A stretch of DNA of 64,000 nt from Dendrolimus kikuchii (lineage: Eukaryota > Arthropoda > Insecta > Lepidoptera > Lasiocampidae), in the NCBI GenBank assembly GCA_019925095.2, contig CM034412.1:2852001-2916000 (forward strand). The letters are read 5' to 3'. Every line of letters begins with the position of its first letter. The first letter of the stretch is position 1. The notes under the pieces were generated by a model, which was given only the letters and a program-made list of their open reading frames with translations, made no database searches and was not told the origin of the DNA. The translations under genes and the position numbers were made by a program. This document shows, piece after piece, positions 33,085 to 44,312 of this stretch.

Positions 33085-33815
33085 CAGGTAACAAATAAAA
33101 AAAATCGTTTACAGTTGGTCATATAAACTTACCCCTCTAATGCTACGTTATTAAAGAAAAACATCACTCATGTAATTTAAGGTAAAGTTTAACAAAAACT
33201 GTTATTTCAACCAACGACTTAAGGGGCGTTCTGACATTTCATCTCGTTGAAACGATCCATATAAACCATATTGGCATTTTAATTAGCCGTTTAAACGTGT
33301 TTGGATTCCATTTTCGAAAAGCAAGAATTAAAAAAAAACAGACAAAAAGGTTTTGGGGTTCGCATTGACGACTGTCATAATTTTTGGCGAAATGTCCAAA
33401 ACGCCCGGTGTCATTAATCTCTGGGTAAAAAAAGTTGCCTAGCAAAAAAAGTTGGGTTATGGTTTTTATGAATTCTTCTAATTTGTATTAATTTACTGAA
33501 ATTTATTTCTTTTTAATGATAGCTACGTTTAGATTGGACAGTTTGACGGGATTTTAATGATTGGTGTTTTACTAATCTGTTTGTTTCCAAAAGTTTTGGA
33601 GGTTAATATATGGAGATAAAAACATTTAGTTCCGTCGAAGTTTGATGGGAGAGTGACAATTTATCTTATAATATTCAAATAAATTTTCTATATGTATTGT
33701 AACATATTTATTTAGTATTTTGATACCAAACTATAACAGTTTTTAGCGGGAAAGGATGATGTTTTCCTGCAATTATACACAACCGCTATAATTAAAACCA
33801 AATTTAATTCATTCT
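33085..33815. other. Unassigned stretch
   Basis: No gene or family recognised. Confidence 0.4.
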
Positions 33816-33819
33816 AGCT

Positions 33820-34020
33820 AGTCCATGGCGGTCCGCACGCTATGATGGTTTTCGTAGAGGCGAGGAACGTAGCTGCTTGCTGAGTCTCCACACAAGACGG
33901 CAATCGACTCTGTTATCTGCGCTGTCTTCAGTGGATAAATCTCATTGCTTTGGTCTAATACCAGTAAAGGACCCGGTAGTGTACGAAATGTATTTCCCCC
34001 TGCCTTAACAAAATAAAAAG
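33820..34020 (+). mobile_element. R1-clade LINE 3' UTR fragment
   Basis: GAGTCTCCACACAAGACGGC, AAAGGACCCGGTAGTGT and ATTTCCCCCTGCCTTAA match the 3' end at 6060-6193, followed by A-rich sequence. Confidence 0.65.
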
Positions 34021-34084
34021 AGTGAACTGCACTTCCTCCTTGACCACAAAATGTATTTAGGTGCGTCAATGAATTATACAGGAT

Positions 34085-34800
34085 ATGAAGTATAGATAGA
34101 TAAGACTTTATTGGTCACCAAAATAAACAAATACAAAAACAAAATGCATAATTACAATACTTCTTGGCAAGACAACAGGCGGCCTTATCGCTAAAAGCGA
34201 TCTCTTCTAGGCAACCTAACTTAGATGAAATTCTTAACTAATCTGGCGATGTAGGTGAAGCAGAAAAAAGATACGACTGTACAATTTAAATATACATACT
34301 TACACTAATTTATATTATTTACATACATAAATCCAGAAACATTTATAGAATAGTAATATATACAAAATAATCTAAATAAATATGTTTATTAACATTATTA
34401 TGACAAGTATAGTTTAATATATTAGACATATTTATTTAAAGACAGATAGTACTTTCTAAGGGAGTTCCGAAATGTAGGTAATATTTTGGCCACTCTGACA
34501 GTAAGAGCCTGCACTGTAGAAGAGTTATCATAAAAGGATGAAGTGTGTGCAGGTGTCAGGAGTCTACGATATGTATCTGAGCGCAAATTGTGAGAAGTGG
34601 ACCGGCGAAGGAATTCAAAACGTAGTATATAATGTATTCAATCTGTTCCGTGACAACAGGTAGACTTTTATGTACTAAAAAAAGGTGCACTGGCCTGTCG
34701 AAGCCTTGGAAGTTCTTCAAGTCGAGTAATAGATCTAGTATTAGTTAGACTGGTAGTTGTCCGCGTCGGGAATATGTTGGCAGGGTCTCTTAAAGCAATG
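34085..34800 (-). mobile_element. LINE-A 3' end with C-terminal coding remnant
   Basis: The minus-strand coding at about 34620-34435 reads STSHNLRSDTYRRLLTPAHT, then TVQALTVRVAKILPTFRNSL, missing the LWNMLP block through a deletion. The 3' UTR has GGTTGCCTAGAAGAGATCGC and AGCGATAAGGCCGCCTG, then AATAAAGTCTTATC and a TAGA tail. It is the same family as 20507-20998. Confidence 0.72.
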
Positions 34801-34809
34801 TAAGGGTAG

Positions 34810-35082
34810 CCTGGAATGATAAATTACGAAGAATAAGCATTAGGTTCGACACAGTGTCCTCCGCTAGAAATCTAATTCAGCTCAAATGGTTATATTTATT
34901 AACTGTACATATTATTATATTTATAGATAACAACTCACCCCAGCGGGAATGCGTAGTAATTTAATAAACTTAAAAAAGATTTGAAATATAAAAAATAATT
35001 ATGATAAAATAAATCATGTTCGGCTGCTATCAGCAAATTCAAATAACTGAACTATTTCAGATATTTGAATTTCGTGCGAGAT
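34810..35082. other. Unassigned stretch
   Basis: Nothing recognised. Confidence 0.35.
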
Positions 35083-35090
35083 ATTAACCT

Positions 35091-35257
35091 AGCAGAAGAT
35101 GATGTCAGGAGCCTTAAGAACAGACCAGCGTGCATGACAAGAGTTATGAATGTCAAAGAAGCAAGTGAGGTGTGTAAGAATAAGCCTAAATGGCGCTCTG
35201 TTGTTCGTGCCTACACCGCAAGGGAACTGGCGTGAAGTTATGTATGTATGTATGTAC
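35091..35257 (+). mobile_element. RTE-like LINE 3' fragment
   Basis: It begins at AGCAGAAGATGATGTCAGG and ends GTATGTATGTATGTAC. Direct repeat ATTAACCT is at 35083-35090 and 35258-35265. Confidence 0.85.
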
Positions 35258-35269
35258 ATTAACCTCCGT

Positions 35270-36285
35270 CCCAACTTTTTTTTAAACTCTTGACAGTGAC
35301 ATACTCTGACAGACATTAGTAGTGTCATTGGCTATATATATTATTTTTATACCAGTGTAAGTGCATCGCATGCAGTGCATTTACAAAAAAAGTAAGCAAT
35401 AGAAAATACGCCTTATCTCAAAAATTATTCAACGGATATTAATTCAAGCCATTTTTTTTAAAACTATTTTAGAATCTCTTCTCTCCTCTCTGTTCAGAAC
35501 TTGACACGTTATAGTTCAATCGTTAGAGTCATAGAGAATCGTCAGAGAGAAATAATTTTACAACTTTGGATGTTCTTATCTTTATCTCTTTTAATTTCAA
35601 TTTCATTTAAAGAACATCGTCATAATTTTTAAAATGTAACTAATGATACAATATATTAATCTTAATTTTTTCCGCAATTTCATTACAGATTTGTGTAGCT
35701 ATATAAATTATACATTCCTACTAAATTTCATCCACAGAGATTCAATATTTTCTGTTAAAAATGAGTGTGATATACAAAAATAGACAGACAGGGTGATTTC
35801 ACATGGAATCTGTTTTTGCCAAAATGGCTACAGAATCCTATAAAAAATATTCCGAACAATAAGTCTTTTATCAGGTCATCTTTATTCGATTGTAGCGTTC
35901 GAATTCTAATTTGACAGTTGCCAAATAAAGTCAACAGAAAATGACATGTAACTCTATTAAAATAAGACTCATATTTCTATAACTGTCTCCAGTTACATAT
36001 TTGATGAGATGTACAATGTGATACATATTAAATAGTATAGGACCTTGTGTGGTCAATAATGTGCCTGGAAAGACCTCAATGGAGGTCGACGGTGTATTGA
36101 TGGCTTAATTCATTGAAAGATTGCCATTTTATTAGCTATAAAACCTCATTCAGATAATCATTGGGACGTTTTGTATCGATAAAACCTTCCTATCATTAAA
36201 GGTATACCTACTATTATTAGCGTGCAATTTGCGTCTCTAAAATATAAAGTTGTTAGTCTTTTAGGGAACGTATTTATATATGGTA
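35270..36285. other. Unassigned stretch
   Basis: No coding or known repeat recognised; AT-rich throughout. Confidence 0.4.
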
Positions 36286-36289
36286 CTAA

Positions 36290-36510
36290 GAGCTGCCCGC
36301 GACTACGTCCACGATTGACTTGAAATCCCCCCGGGATGCCTGGGACACAAAATATCACAGCATTTAAAAAAGGAATGTAAGCCATCGTTTTAGTGAAAAC
36401 TGTGCCGGAATAACCTAATTTTTATGCATCCGAACAACTACAAATCAATCCCGGGAAAATTCCCGCGGGATTCCAGGATAAAAGATAAAAGGCACCGCAG
36501 ATTTTAAGTG
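36290..36510 (-). mobile_element. Helitron-like or related repeat fragment
   Basis: It has CTGCCCGCGACTACGTCCAC, then CATCGTTTTAGTG and GAAAATTCCCGCGGGATTCC, shared with 59150-59223 plus 59640-59760. The CCCGCGACT end resembles the 17497 family. Confidence 0.45.
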
Positions 36511-36681
36511 TAAGAATAGCTGTCGACCAGTGACAAGTAGATTGTTACTTGACAGATGAAAGTGACCGATTTAGGCTCGAGATGGTTTGGCGCACGAGCG
36601 TATAATTCGATTGCCTAAACAGGCCTTTCATCCGAGGTTAACACTGCTTTTCATTTCGAATATGAGGAAAGTAAAACTGAT

Positions 36682-36967
36682 TAAACTACGTTTTAACGGT
36701 TTTAAGCGCGGAAATTTTATTTGATTTTGGTTTTTCCGACGTTTCGGCCACTTTTCAGTGACCGTGATCACGGAAGACAAAGATGTCAAGTGTCAACGAG
36801 TATTGTTAAAGTTTTATTTAGCCTACCGCCAACTTGTTAATTTTATTTATTTAATTTTAATTTTGTTTATGGTTATTATTTACTCTATGGGAACCTAATC
36901 TAATTTACTACCGCTAACCAATATCAAATAAAATTACCGCGCTTAAAATCGTTAAAACGTAGTTTTA
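36682..36967 (-). mobile_element. Repeat element P with both inverted termini
   Basis: Left terminus TTAAACTACGTTTTAACGG (from 36681) and right terminus CGTTAAAACGTAGTTTTA are inverted over about 48 bp with a few mismatches, including GCGCGG and TTTTATTTGAT. Inside is the family hallmark: CACTGAAAAGTGGCCGAAA read on the minus strand. It is the only copy in this window with both ends. No protein is coded. Confidence 0.7.
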
Positions 36968-36969
36968 TT

Positions 36970-37425
36970 ATGTATACAAGTCGCGAAAACTTAAAAAAAT
37001 ATTATAAAACTGATTAGTTAAACAAATAAGTACTTCTCCAATAAACCAGGCTTTAAACACATATCTAAATCTGATGAAACGTCAAGTAATTTTCTTTCTG
37101 TGGCCTTCTACCAGACAGTATTTATTTGTCACTGATGATAGTAAATATTTAGTTCAAATTTACGTAAATTAAATAATAATTTAATGAAAAGTAATTTATA
37201 AGTATAAAATTATGATACAAAATTATAAATATTTTTTTACTACAATTTATACCGCGATTTAACGGCGGGTTTAAAAAAATTTGAGACATGAGTCGCATGT
37301 ATTATCTATAGTTCGCATACTTTTCTAAATTTTTGAGAGCAGAAAGTGAAAAGTGTTGTTTTCATCCCTGTGATTAGGCAACTCCAAGCGTACTTTCAGA
37401 ATATGAGAAATGAAATAGACATTTT
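36970..37425. other. AT-rich unassigned stretch
   Basis: Nothing recognised. Confidence 0.4.
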
Positions 37426-37426
37426 G

Positions 37427-38088
37427 CTCCGTGTAGGAATGGAAAAAGAATACTAATTCCTGCGGCCGGGCGGCCTATCGCAAGAGGCCACAAAACAACT
37501 CACAGCCATGTGGTAGAGCATTTGCCCGACTGGATGGCTACAAACTCGGGGTTTGGAGTATGCAGACATTTTTTTTATTTATTTTTTTATTGCAGGAGTT
37601 CAGCCGACAGGCAGACGGCCCACTTGATGGAAAGCGGTTACCATCGCCTATGGAAATTTGCAACACCAAAGGTGCTACAAATGCGCTGCTGCTCTCGTTA
37701 AGGAGAGTGGAACCTGGTCACTAATGCCGGAATACAACACAAGGTTGTTATGGCGGTATACTCTAGACCAGGGGTGGTCGCCATCCAGTCGAGCAAATGC
37801 TCTACCACCTGGCTGTGGATTGTTTAGTCGCCTCTTACGACAGGCCGCCGGGCTGCAGGAAATTGTATTCTTTCTCCGTTCCTGCACGGATAAAAACTTT
37901 GAGTTATGTACCGGCATAATAACTTTGAGTTATTTACCGGCATAAGTGACCAAGTTTCAGGTTATTCTTCGAGGCCGGCAGCACATTGGCAGCACCTCTG
38001 GTATTGCTAATGTCCATAGGCGACAATAACTACTTTCCATCCCAGATGAGCCGTCAGTCTGCTGTACTTCAGCAATAAAAAAAAGTAC
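37427..38088 (+). mobile_element. Older SINE-like element S, split by a second S copy
   Basis: The first half is 37427-37562 (GTGTAGGAATGGAAAAAG to GGAGTATGCAGACAT). The second is about 37895-38088 (TGACCAAGTTTCAGG to TTCAGCAATAAAAAAAAG). It is clearly more diverged than the nested copy. A 26-bp tandem duplication (37895-37920 and 37921-37946, AACTTTGAGTTATKTACCGG) lies at the right junction. Confidence 0.8.
37563..37893 (-). mobile_element. SINE-like element S nested in an older copy
   Basis: A full-length, well-conserved copy in opposite orientation (poly-T start, ending GCACGGATAAAA). Confidence 0.82.
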
Positions 38089-38104
38089 TTGAAATTAGTA
38101 ATCT

Positions 38105-38260
38105 AAAGCGGCAGTGGACTGGTCAGACGATTTCCTCTAACGATTATCGATAGAACATACATATCTTGCAGTGGAGATCGCGTCTTGGTACACAGAATGT
38201 ACAATGCCATCCGGCCTGAAGGACCAATGCAAGATCACTGACACGAATGCGGACGACCAG
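38105..38260 (+). mobile_element. Degenerate LINE C-terminal trace
   Basis: In one frame RQWTGQ and LQWRSRLGTQNVQCHP recall the QWAGHI...W.PR.GKR..GRPP block of RTE-type proteins, with a stop inside. Weak. Confidence 0.35.
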
Positions 38261-38264
38261 AACA

Positions 38265-39540
38265 TGTGACGCAAACTTGTGAAAGACTGAAGTTTGAAGT
38301 TGTGAAAGAAAGAAAGACTGTAGTTTGTTCCGACAACATGTCCATTAGGCGCAAGTTAACGGTCAATCAATAAAAATAATGAGGTACTTCATACTGATAA
38401 ACATACTATTTCACATCAAATATATCACAGATTCCACGAACGCGTTTTAAATGGAAACTATCTTATTTAACGCCTGTCAAAGTAGCACATCGATAAAATC
38501 TGTATCGCGTGAAAATTATTTGTCAAACATACCGATTGTTAACGATTTCTTACGGTCACGGTGTTATTGAAATATAAATTAATTTTATATTAGCACAGCC
38601 GTAAAATGGGATTGACACTCCACTGTATCGTTTTCCACTTCATCTAAGCGCCATTATGTTATAACATATTGTTAAAATTTGACAAATTTAAAAGTTACAT
38701 TCGAAAAGCTTATTTTACACTTGCGCCATTTGCAATTGAGTTTAAAATCGTTCGAAATCCGAATTCGCTTGCCATTTCAAATATAGAACAAACACATCGC
38801 ACAAAAGCTTAGAAAGAGATGTAATTATACGTGTGAGGAGATCAAACGTTTTTCTGATATTTTTTACGTCACGCTGGGCGCAACTGCGAGCTTCCAAGAA
38901 GGTGTAAAGTGGCTTTATTTTGTTATTTATTTTATTGTATTGTTAATAAGCATGCTAAGGGGGACCGTTGCCGGTCCGTAAACTATTATTAAATGGTTAT
39001 TTGGAACTAAATAGAATATAATGGCCGTGAATAATCACAGAATGGGGAGCTGGCAATCAAGAGCTATTGTTGTCGCCCGCTAGTTGACTTTTGACGAGTC
39101 AATCCCTATTATTGTCACCTACAAATTAAATGTAAACGTTCTCAAATGTAAAAGCACTCAAAGTGATAGTACTCAAAGTTGAATTTACTTTGAGTGTGTG
39201 TTATCTAACCATTTTATTGATGAGATTGACATATAGATTTTAGATGTAGAAATAATTTGGCGCCTTCTCAGAAACTTCATTGAACGATTTGTCGAGAATA
39301 GAATTTTATCTTTTCGCAGCTATTTTGACAATGGTTATAAGGGTGGGTCAATAAATTTGTGATGTTCTCAACAATGTAGATGTGTTGCGGCTGTGACTTT
39401 CGGATGTTCGCACGGCAGACAAGACGGCGTTACTTATTTGAAGAATAGATGTCATTGTTAACGTAAGACTTTCAGAAGTGGGTCACTATGGCAATAACTG
39501 CTGCTGCATCCTTAAATTGAGCTATAATAATCCTTCATAT
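38265..39540. other. Unassigned stretch
   Basis: No recognised repeat or exon. It is among the least repetitive parts of the window. Confidence 0.4.
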
Positions 39541-39544
39541 TAAC

Positions 39545-39603
39545 TTAGAGTAAATTTGTAGGCTTTTTTAAGAACTTTAAAGAAGCCTACAAACTTCCTC
39601 TAA
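39545..39603. repeat. Long imperfect hairpin (pre-miRNA-sized)
   Basis: TTAGAG(4 nt)TTTGTAGGCTTTTTTAAG pairs with CTTTAAAGAAGCCTACAAA(4 nt)CTCTAA around a 2-nt turn. About 25 of 29 positions pair, with one internal 4x4 loop. It could be a MITE relic or a small-RNA precursor. Confidence 0.6.
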
Positions 39604-39609
39604 CTCCAT

Positions 39610-40070
39610 ATGAATAAGAACGTTAATCGCTTCAATATAGTTATTATATATCTGTTTATAATATAGTAAATCCCTTTGGTATGTCGAGTTTGTATATTGA
39701 GTTTAAAAATGGTAAATCAGGGTATATCTAGTTTTGCTATTACAATGGTTACTTTTGTCTGAAAAACAACCATTAAGACAGCAGTGGTCGACCATTCTGA
39801 CGATGTTCTAATAGCAGAATCGGGGCCCAGAGGAGCTAATTCGAACCAGCAGGTTTCGGAAATGCAACTTTTAGATTTTTTTGCCTGTTTGTTAGATTGA
39901 GCATCATGTGAAAACTACTGAACGGATTTAGATGAAACTCGGCCCGTTGTTTATATCTGGGTCAACATTTAGGATACTTTTGATCCCGGTAAATTACTCA
40001 TTTCCGTGGGATAGATGAATATAACCAAATAGGTATACTTCGTTTGCGTTTTCGTCGTGACAGTCGTCAT
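39610..40070. other. Unassigned stretch with a Helitron-like trace
   Basis: 39905-39995 has AAAACTACTGAACGGATTTA and ACTTTTGATCCCGG, phrases of the Helitron-like family, without ends. Confidence 0.35.
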
Positions 40071-40074
40071 TCTA

Positions 40075-40305
40075 TCCCTGCAGGAACGGGGAAAGAATAC
40101 AATTTCCTGCGGCCGGACGGCCTGTCGTAAGAGGCGACAAAACAACCCACAGGTAAACCCCTGGTCTAAAGTATGTCGCCATAACAACCTTGAGTTGTGT
40201 TCCGGCATTAGTGACCAGGTTTCAGTCTCCCTTAAGAGAGCAGCAGCGCATTTGTAGCAAATGTCCATGTCCGTCTGCCTATCTGCTGAACTGCAATAAA
40301 AAAAA
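40075..40305 (+). mobile_element. SINE-like element S, internally deleted
   Basis: ATCCCTGCAGGAACGGGG to GCTGAACTGCAATAAAAAAA. Deletions remove the AGGTGGTAGGGCATTTGCCC block and part of the CCATAGGCGATGG block. Confidence 0.75.
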
Positions 40306-40309
40306 ATAT

Positions 40310-40795
40310 TTCTGAAATACCTTCAAAAAACATAAAAAATACATAAATGTGACCAATATCGATTTGAGGCAATCCAAATAAAAAATAATTAGTGCCCACA
40401 CAAACAAAGCAAGGCCATAACAGCCCAGAATGCCCATATTGTCCAGTTGGTGTGCTTACATGACAAAGGCGGGCATTTGCGGCGTCCTACAGGCCATTAA
40501 ACGGTCATTTATATGTGACCAGTGGTCATAAATTAACTTCGGCCATTATTTTCCAAAATAATTAGTGTGATCGTGTGTTATTTGGGATTTTTGAATTGGG
40601 TTATGGGCCTTTTCCAGGGACGGAGTTGGGATTAATTTGATTAAGTTCTAAAATGTTCGAAGCGTGCATAAAAGTTTAGACAGAGTCTTTTTTTCAGAGG
40701 GCGTTGCCTCACGTAACAAAACTTAGATTAATAGGTTATTTCAATGTAAATATCCTTCGTCTAACAATTAAGAACGTGAATAAATATATTTTTTA
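40310..40795. other. Unassigned stretch
   Basis: Nothing recognised. Confidence 0.4.
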
Positions 40796-40796
40796 A

Positions 40797-41012
40797 CTAG
40801 CCCGCGATTTCATCCGCGTGGTATTTATTATTCCTTCAAAGCTGGGTAAGTAATTAAAGTTTTTTAACTATCCCACGGGGACTCTCTAATTTTTCGGGAT
40901 CAAAAGTATCCTATATTTTGACCAGGGATATAAGCTACTATCGTACAAAATTTCATTTAAATCGGTCCAGTCGTTTCGGAGATTAACCGGTACAAACAGA
41001 GAAACGAAAAAT
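40797..41012 (-). mobile_element. Helitron-like element, 5' truncated
   Basis: The minus-strand CTAG end (40800-40797) lies before a T, with a CGCGGATGAAATCGCGGG hairpin just inside it. The body has ACTGGACCGATTTAAATG and ACTTTTGATCCCG. The TC start is missing. Confidence 0.6.
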
Positions 41013-41204
41013 TTGAAATAATCTAAATTAGTTCTATTTCACTTCTTCGACTCGGTTTTTAGTATTTTTTTTCATTGTACAGAAATTCGATCTGTACAGT
41101 TCTGAGGTTATGTCTAAATAGCAGGCGTCAGTATAATCAAATATGGGAAGTAAGAGGGACTCTATAAGTATTAATTTGGTGGCAGTAGGCAAAAAGTTTA
41201 TTTT

Positions 41205-41515
41205 TAGAAACTTTTATTTAACTTGCAATGGATGTACCTATGTATGTAAGTTGGGGAGGAATCTTGCAAGTTAAATTTGACCAACATCCCGGTTTCTGAT
41301 TGAGCTAAAATTTTGCACGCATATGTATATTGCGTGACAATGCAATAATATGGTACCATGGAGCTGACTTGATGATGGAGTCAGAAGGTGGCCATAGGAA
41401 CTCCTGTACTAAACAAGATAGACCCGTCGTGTTTGGGCTCGTTTTACTTGTCTTTGCTAGCACTCTGCTGCTACATGATATCCAGGATCTCAAAAGCTTG
41501 TATTTAAAATCTTTT
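41205..41515 (+). repeat. Interspersed repeat G
   Basis: It begins about TTTTATTTAACTTGCAATGG and ends CTCAAAAGCTTGTATTTAAA. It contains GGTACCATGGAGCTGA, GGTGGCCATAGGAACTCC and ATGATATCCAGGATCTC. Near-colinear with 50955-51290. Confidence 0.65.
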
Positions 41516-41884
41516 TTAATTTAAATTTATAATATTTTCTAAATCCATCCCTGTGTGTATCTACACTATCCTCGCCGCGGGGGTCCACCCATCGTCCCTT
41601 GCACCTACCGTCAAACCAATTCCACTCCACATTTCGGACCCACACTCCCACGTGATCATACAAACAGATAATACACACTTTAAATTAATTGACTAAATTA
41701 TTGACCATTCGCTTCTACTGAGCATATTATAATATTTGAATTTGATTTTCAAATTCAACTAATCAGGTATATACCGTTTTAAACTTGACGGTTCTCAGGA
41801 GACGATGGAAAAAATGGAAAAGAACAAGGAGTTTTGTTTTAATGTCTTTTGTTTAGAAGGTGGTAGTCTATTTATTCTCTTGCC

Positions 41885-41980
41885 TGGTAGTAATCGCTTT
41901 GAGAGATAAGGCCGCCTATTGTATTGCCTAGAAAATATTGTAAATATAGTGTATTATATTTTGGTGTGCAATAAAATGTT
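41885..41980 (+). mobile_element. LINE-A 3' UTR fragment
   Basis: TTGCCTGGTAGTAATCGCTT, TGAGAGATAAGGCCGCC and GTGCAATAAAATG, then a CTCT tail. Confidence 0.65.
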
Positions 41981-41987
41981 ATCTCGC

Positions 41988-41991
41988 TCTC

Positions 41992-42023
<32 letters not shown>

Positions 42024-42044
42024 GCTCTCACACACACACACACA
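41988..42044. repeat. CT/CA microsatellite
   Basis: (CT)n followed by (CA)n, at the tail of the LINE-A fragment. Confidence 0.85.
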
Positions 42045-42124
42045 TTTATCTATTTATTGCGAAGCTGGCAAATAAGCAAACACGGTCCCGCTAAAGGAAA
42101 GGTTGTTGTCGCCTATATTATTAA

Positions 42125-42455
42125 CTAGCGGCCCCGGCAGACGTTGTCCTGTTCTAAAAAAATAAAATCTAGGACCCGATCCCAGCGCCACCTACCGGTT
42201 CCAATTGTGGATTTAAACCATCCGGGGACCCCCACTCAAACACACAAAAACAAAATCACCAAAATCACTCCAGGTGATTAGGAGGATTCTAGAACCCGAT
42301 CTCAGCGCCACCTACCGGTTCCAGCAGGATAAAAAGTATCCTATGTCCGTCTTCGGGTTCTAAGCTACCTCCCCACCAATTTTTAGTCAAATCGGTACAA
42401 CCGTTCTTGAGTTATAAATAGTGTAACTAACACTACTTTCTTTTATATATATAGA
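42125..42455 (-). mobile_element. Helitron-like non-autonomous element
   Basis: On the minus strand it starts TCTATATATATAAAAG (TC 42455-42454) and ends CTAG (42128-42125). It has a GGACAACGTCTGCCGGGG terminus and two GGCGCTGRGATCGGG blocks in tandem, so it is probably a partly duplicated unit. Confidence 0.65.
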
Positions 42456-42644
42456 TATACAGATGACACAGTCATTTCGTACAAAAAAGGAACTACATGA
42501 TTTCTTCCCAAATACAATCCAGTAGTTTACAGTCAAATCAGCAGACAAGACTTTATACCAATGTACAAAGCGTCATAGGCTTGTTGTTATTACGAGGATA
42601 TTAAGTTATTACGTTACAACTTAATTAATTATCTTTAATGGGCT
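42456..42644. other. Unassigned stretch between Helitron-like pieces
   Basis: Nothing recognised. Confidence 0.35.
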
Positions 42645-42790
42645 ATTTTATCTCAGCGCCACCTGCCGGTTCCAATGGGATAAAGTATCATATGTCGGTC
42701 TCCTGGTTTTAAGCTACCTCCCCACCAATTTTCAGCCAAATCGGTACAGCCGTTCTTGAGTTATAATAGTAACTAACACGACTTACTTTT
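42645..42790 (-). mobile_element. Helitron-like fragment
   Basis: CAGCGCCACCTGCCGGTTCC to GAGTTATAATAGTAACTAAC matches the middle and 5' part of 42125-42455. It directly abuts the RTE copy. Confidence 0.55.
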
Positions 42791-43489
42791 ATATGCAATG
42801 ATAATGGTCGATGATGTTATGCTGGAGCAAGTGAATGAGTTTGTATATCTTGGATGTGCTTTTAGCAGGGATGGAAGGTACACCGCTGATATAGAAAGAA
42901 GAGTGAATTTGGGGAATAGTTTAAATGGAGCGTTAGGTAAACTTCTAGGCGCTAAGAACCTCAGCCAGAAGGCCCAGCTCGCCGTACACAACGCGGTGCT
43001 GGTACCTACGCTCGTGTATGGAAGCGAGAGTTGGGTATGGAAGAAAGAGCATGAAAGTAGAGTAAACGCGGTCGAGATGCGAGCACTGCGCAAAATCTGC
43101 GGAGTGACGCTCGCGGACCGCGTTCGTAATACCGAAGTAAGAAAGAGAATTGGTCTGAAAGAGAGTGTCGGGGTGAAGGTAAGGAAAGGAATGCTCCGGT
43201 GGTTCGGGCATGTGGAAAGAATGCATGATGAAAGAATGACTAAACAGATATACAATGCAAAAGTGGATGGATGCAGAAGTCGTGGAAGGCCACGACACAC
43301 CTTCCATGATCAAATTGATCGTGTACTAGCAGAAGGTGATGTCAGGAGCCTTAAGAACAGACGAGCTTGCATGACAAGAGTTATGAATGTCAAAGAGGCA
43401 AGTGAGGTGTGTAAGAATAAGCCTAAATGGCACTCTGTTGTTCGTGCCTACCCCGCAAGGGAACTGGCGTGAAGTTATGTATGTATGTA
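42791..43489 (+). mobile_element. RTE-like LINE, longest copy in the window
   Basis: The uninterrupted frame 42798-43472 (224 codons, stop TGA) is the C-terminal third of an RTE-type endonuclease/reverse-transcriptase polyprotein; full-length proteins of this kind are around 1000 residues. Seen in order: QVNEFVYLGCAFSRDG (residues 10-25), RVNLGNSLNGALG, LVYGSESWVW, MRALRKICGVTLADRVRN, GMLRWFGHVERMHDER, GRPRHTFHDQIDRVL and a final AYPARELA. The endonuclease and RT catalytic domains are absent, so it is inactive. The ATG at 42798 is simply the first in the fragment. The stop is followed by AGTTATG and (TATG)n, which is the whole 3' UTR. The left flank is a Helitron-like fragment and the right flank LINE-C. 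Confidence 0.85.
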
Positions 43490-43560
43490 TGACCTTCAAA
43501 AAGTATTCTCCAGTGGAACTTATTTTAAATAAAAACATTTGAATTTTAATTTGAATAAGT
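43490..43560 (+). mobile_element. LINE-C 3' end fragment
   Basis: GACCTTCAAAAAGTATTCTC, CAGTGGAACTTATTTTAAAT and a TTTGAATTTTAATTTGAA tail. Confidence 0.65.
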
Positions 43561-43689
43561 TTAAATAAATTGTAAATATTTAGTGTGATTATATATTACT
43601 TTTTTTTATTTCTTAGAATTATTTTATAGAAGTTATTTTTTTCAAAATACTCATTATTTCATTACTTCTTATTACAACCTACAGGTATT

Positions 43690-43946
43690 TATATGTTTTT
43701 TATAATGAGTTATTTTTTTAATGTTTAGCACGGGTCACTTGCCATATGATTTAAGAGGTGGGCACTGAAAATCAACGCTATTGCGGACTGCGTTACGGCA
43801 CAGCAAAATGGAGTGCCAACCTCATTTCCAAATTGCGGCATACAATTGCTGTATAATTTTATCTATACTTTGTTATGTTACTACTATTTTGTGCTGTGTG
43901 TCGTTATTAGAAATAAATATTTTTCTTTCTTTCTTTCTTTTCTTTC
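43690..43946 (+). repeat. Retroposon-like repeat with TTTC tail
   Basis: GTGCCAACCTCATTTCCAAA and TTGCGGCATACAATTGCTGT resemble 24700-24750. It ends AATAAATATTTTTC then (TTTC)n, like a retroposed 3' end. Confidence 0.5.
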
Positions 43947-43997
43947 TATAGGCGTTCGTAACACTAGAGGCGAAGCCAACCAGTGAAAATGAATCAA

Positions 43998-44312
43998 TTT
44001 TTTTTTTATTGCAGGGTTCAGCAGACAGGCAGACGGCCCGCTTGATGGAAAGCGGTTACCATCGCCTATGGACATTTGCAACACCAAAGTTGCTACAAAT
44101 GCGCTGCTGCTCTCTTAAGGGAAACTGGAACCTGGTCACTAATGCCGGAACACAACTCAAGGTTGTTATGGCGACATACTTTAGACCAGGGGTGGTCGCC
44201 ATCCAGTCGGGCAAATGCCCTACCACCTGGCTGTGAGTTGTTAAGTCGCCTCTTACGACAGGCCGCCCGGCTGCAGGAAATTGTATTCTTTCTCCGTTCC
44301 TGCACAGATAAA
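43998..44312 (-). mobile_element. SINE-like element S, near full length
   Basis: Poly-T, TTGCAGGGTTCAGCAG, ending TGCACAGATAAAA. Confidence 0.8.

Noticed and set aside
42773..43313. Long minus-strand frames opposite the RTE copy (MCRGLPRLLHPSTFALY)
   Set aside because: Shadow frames of the plus-strand reverse-transcriptase coding sequence.
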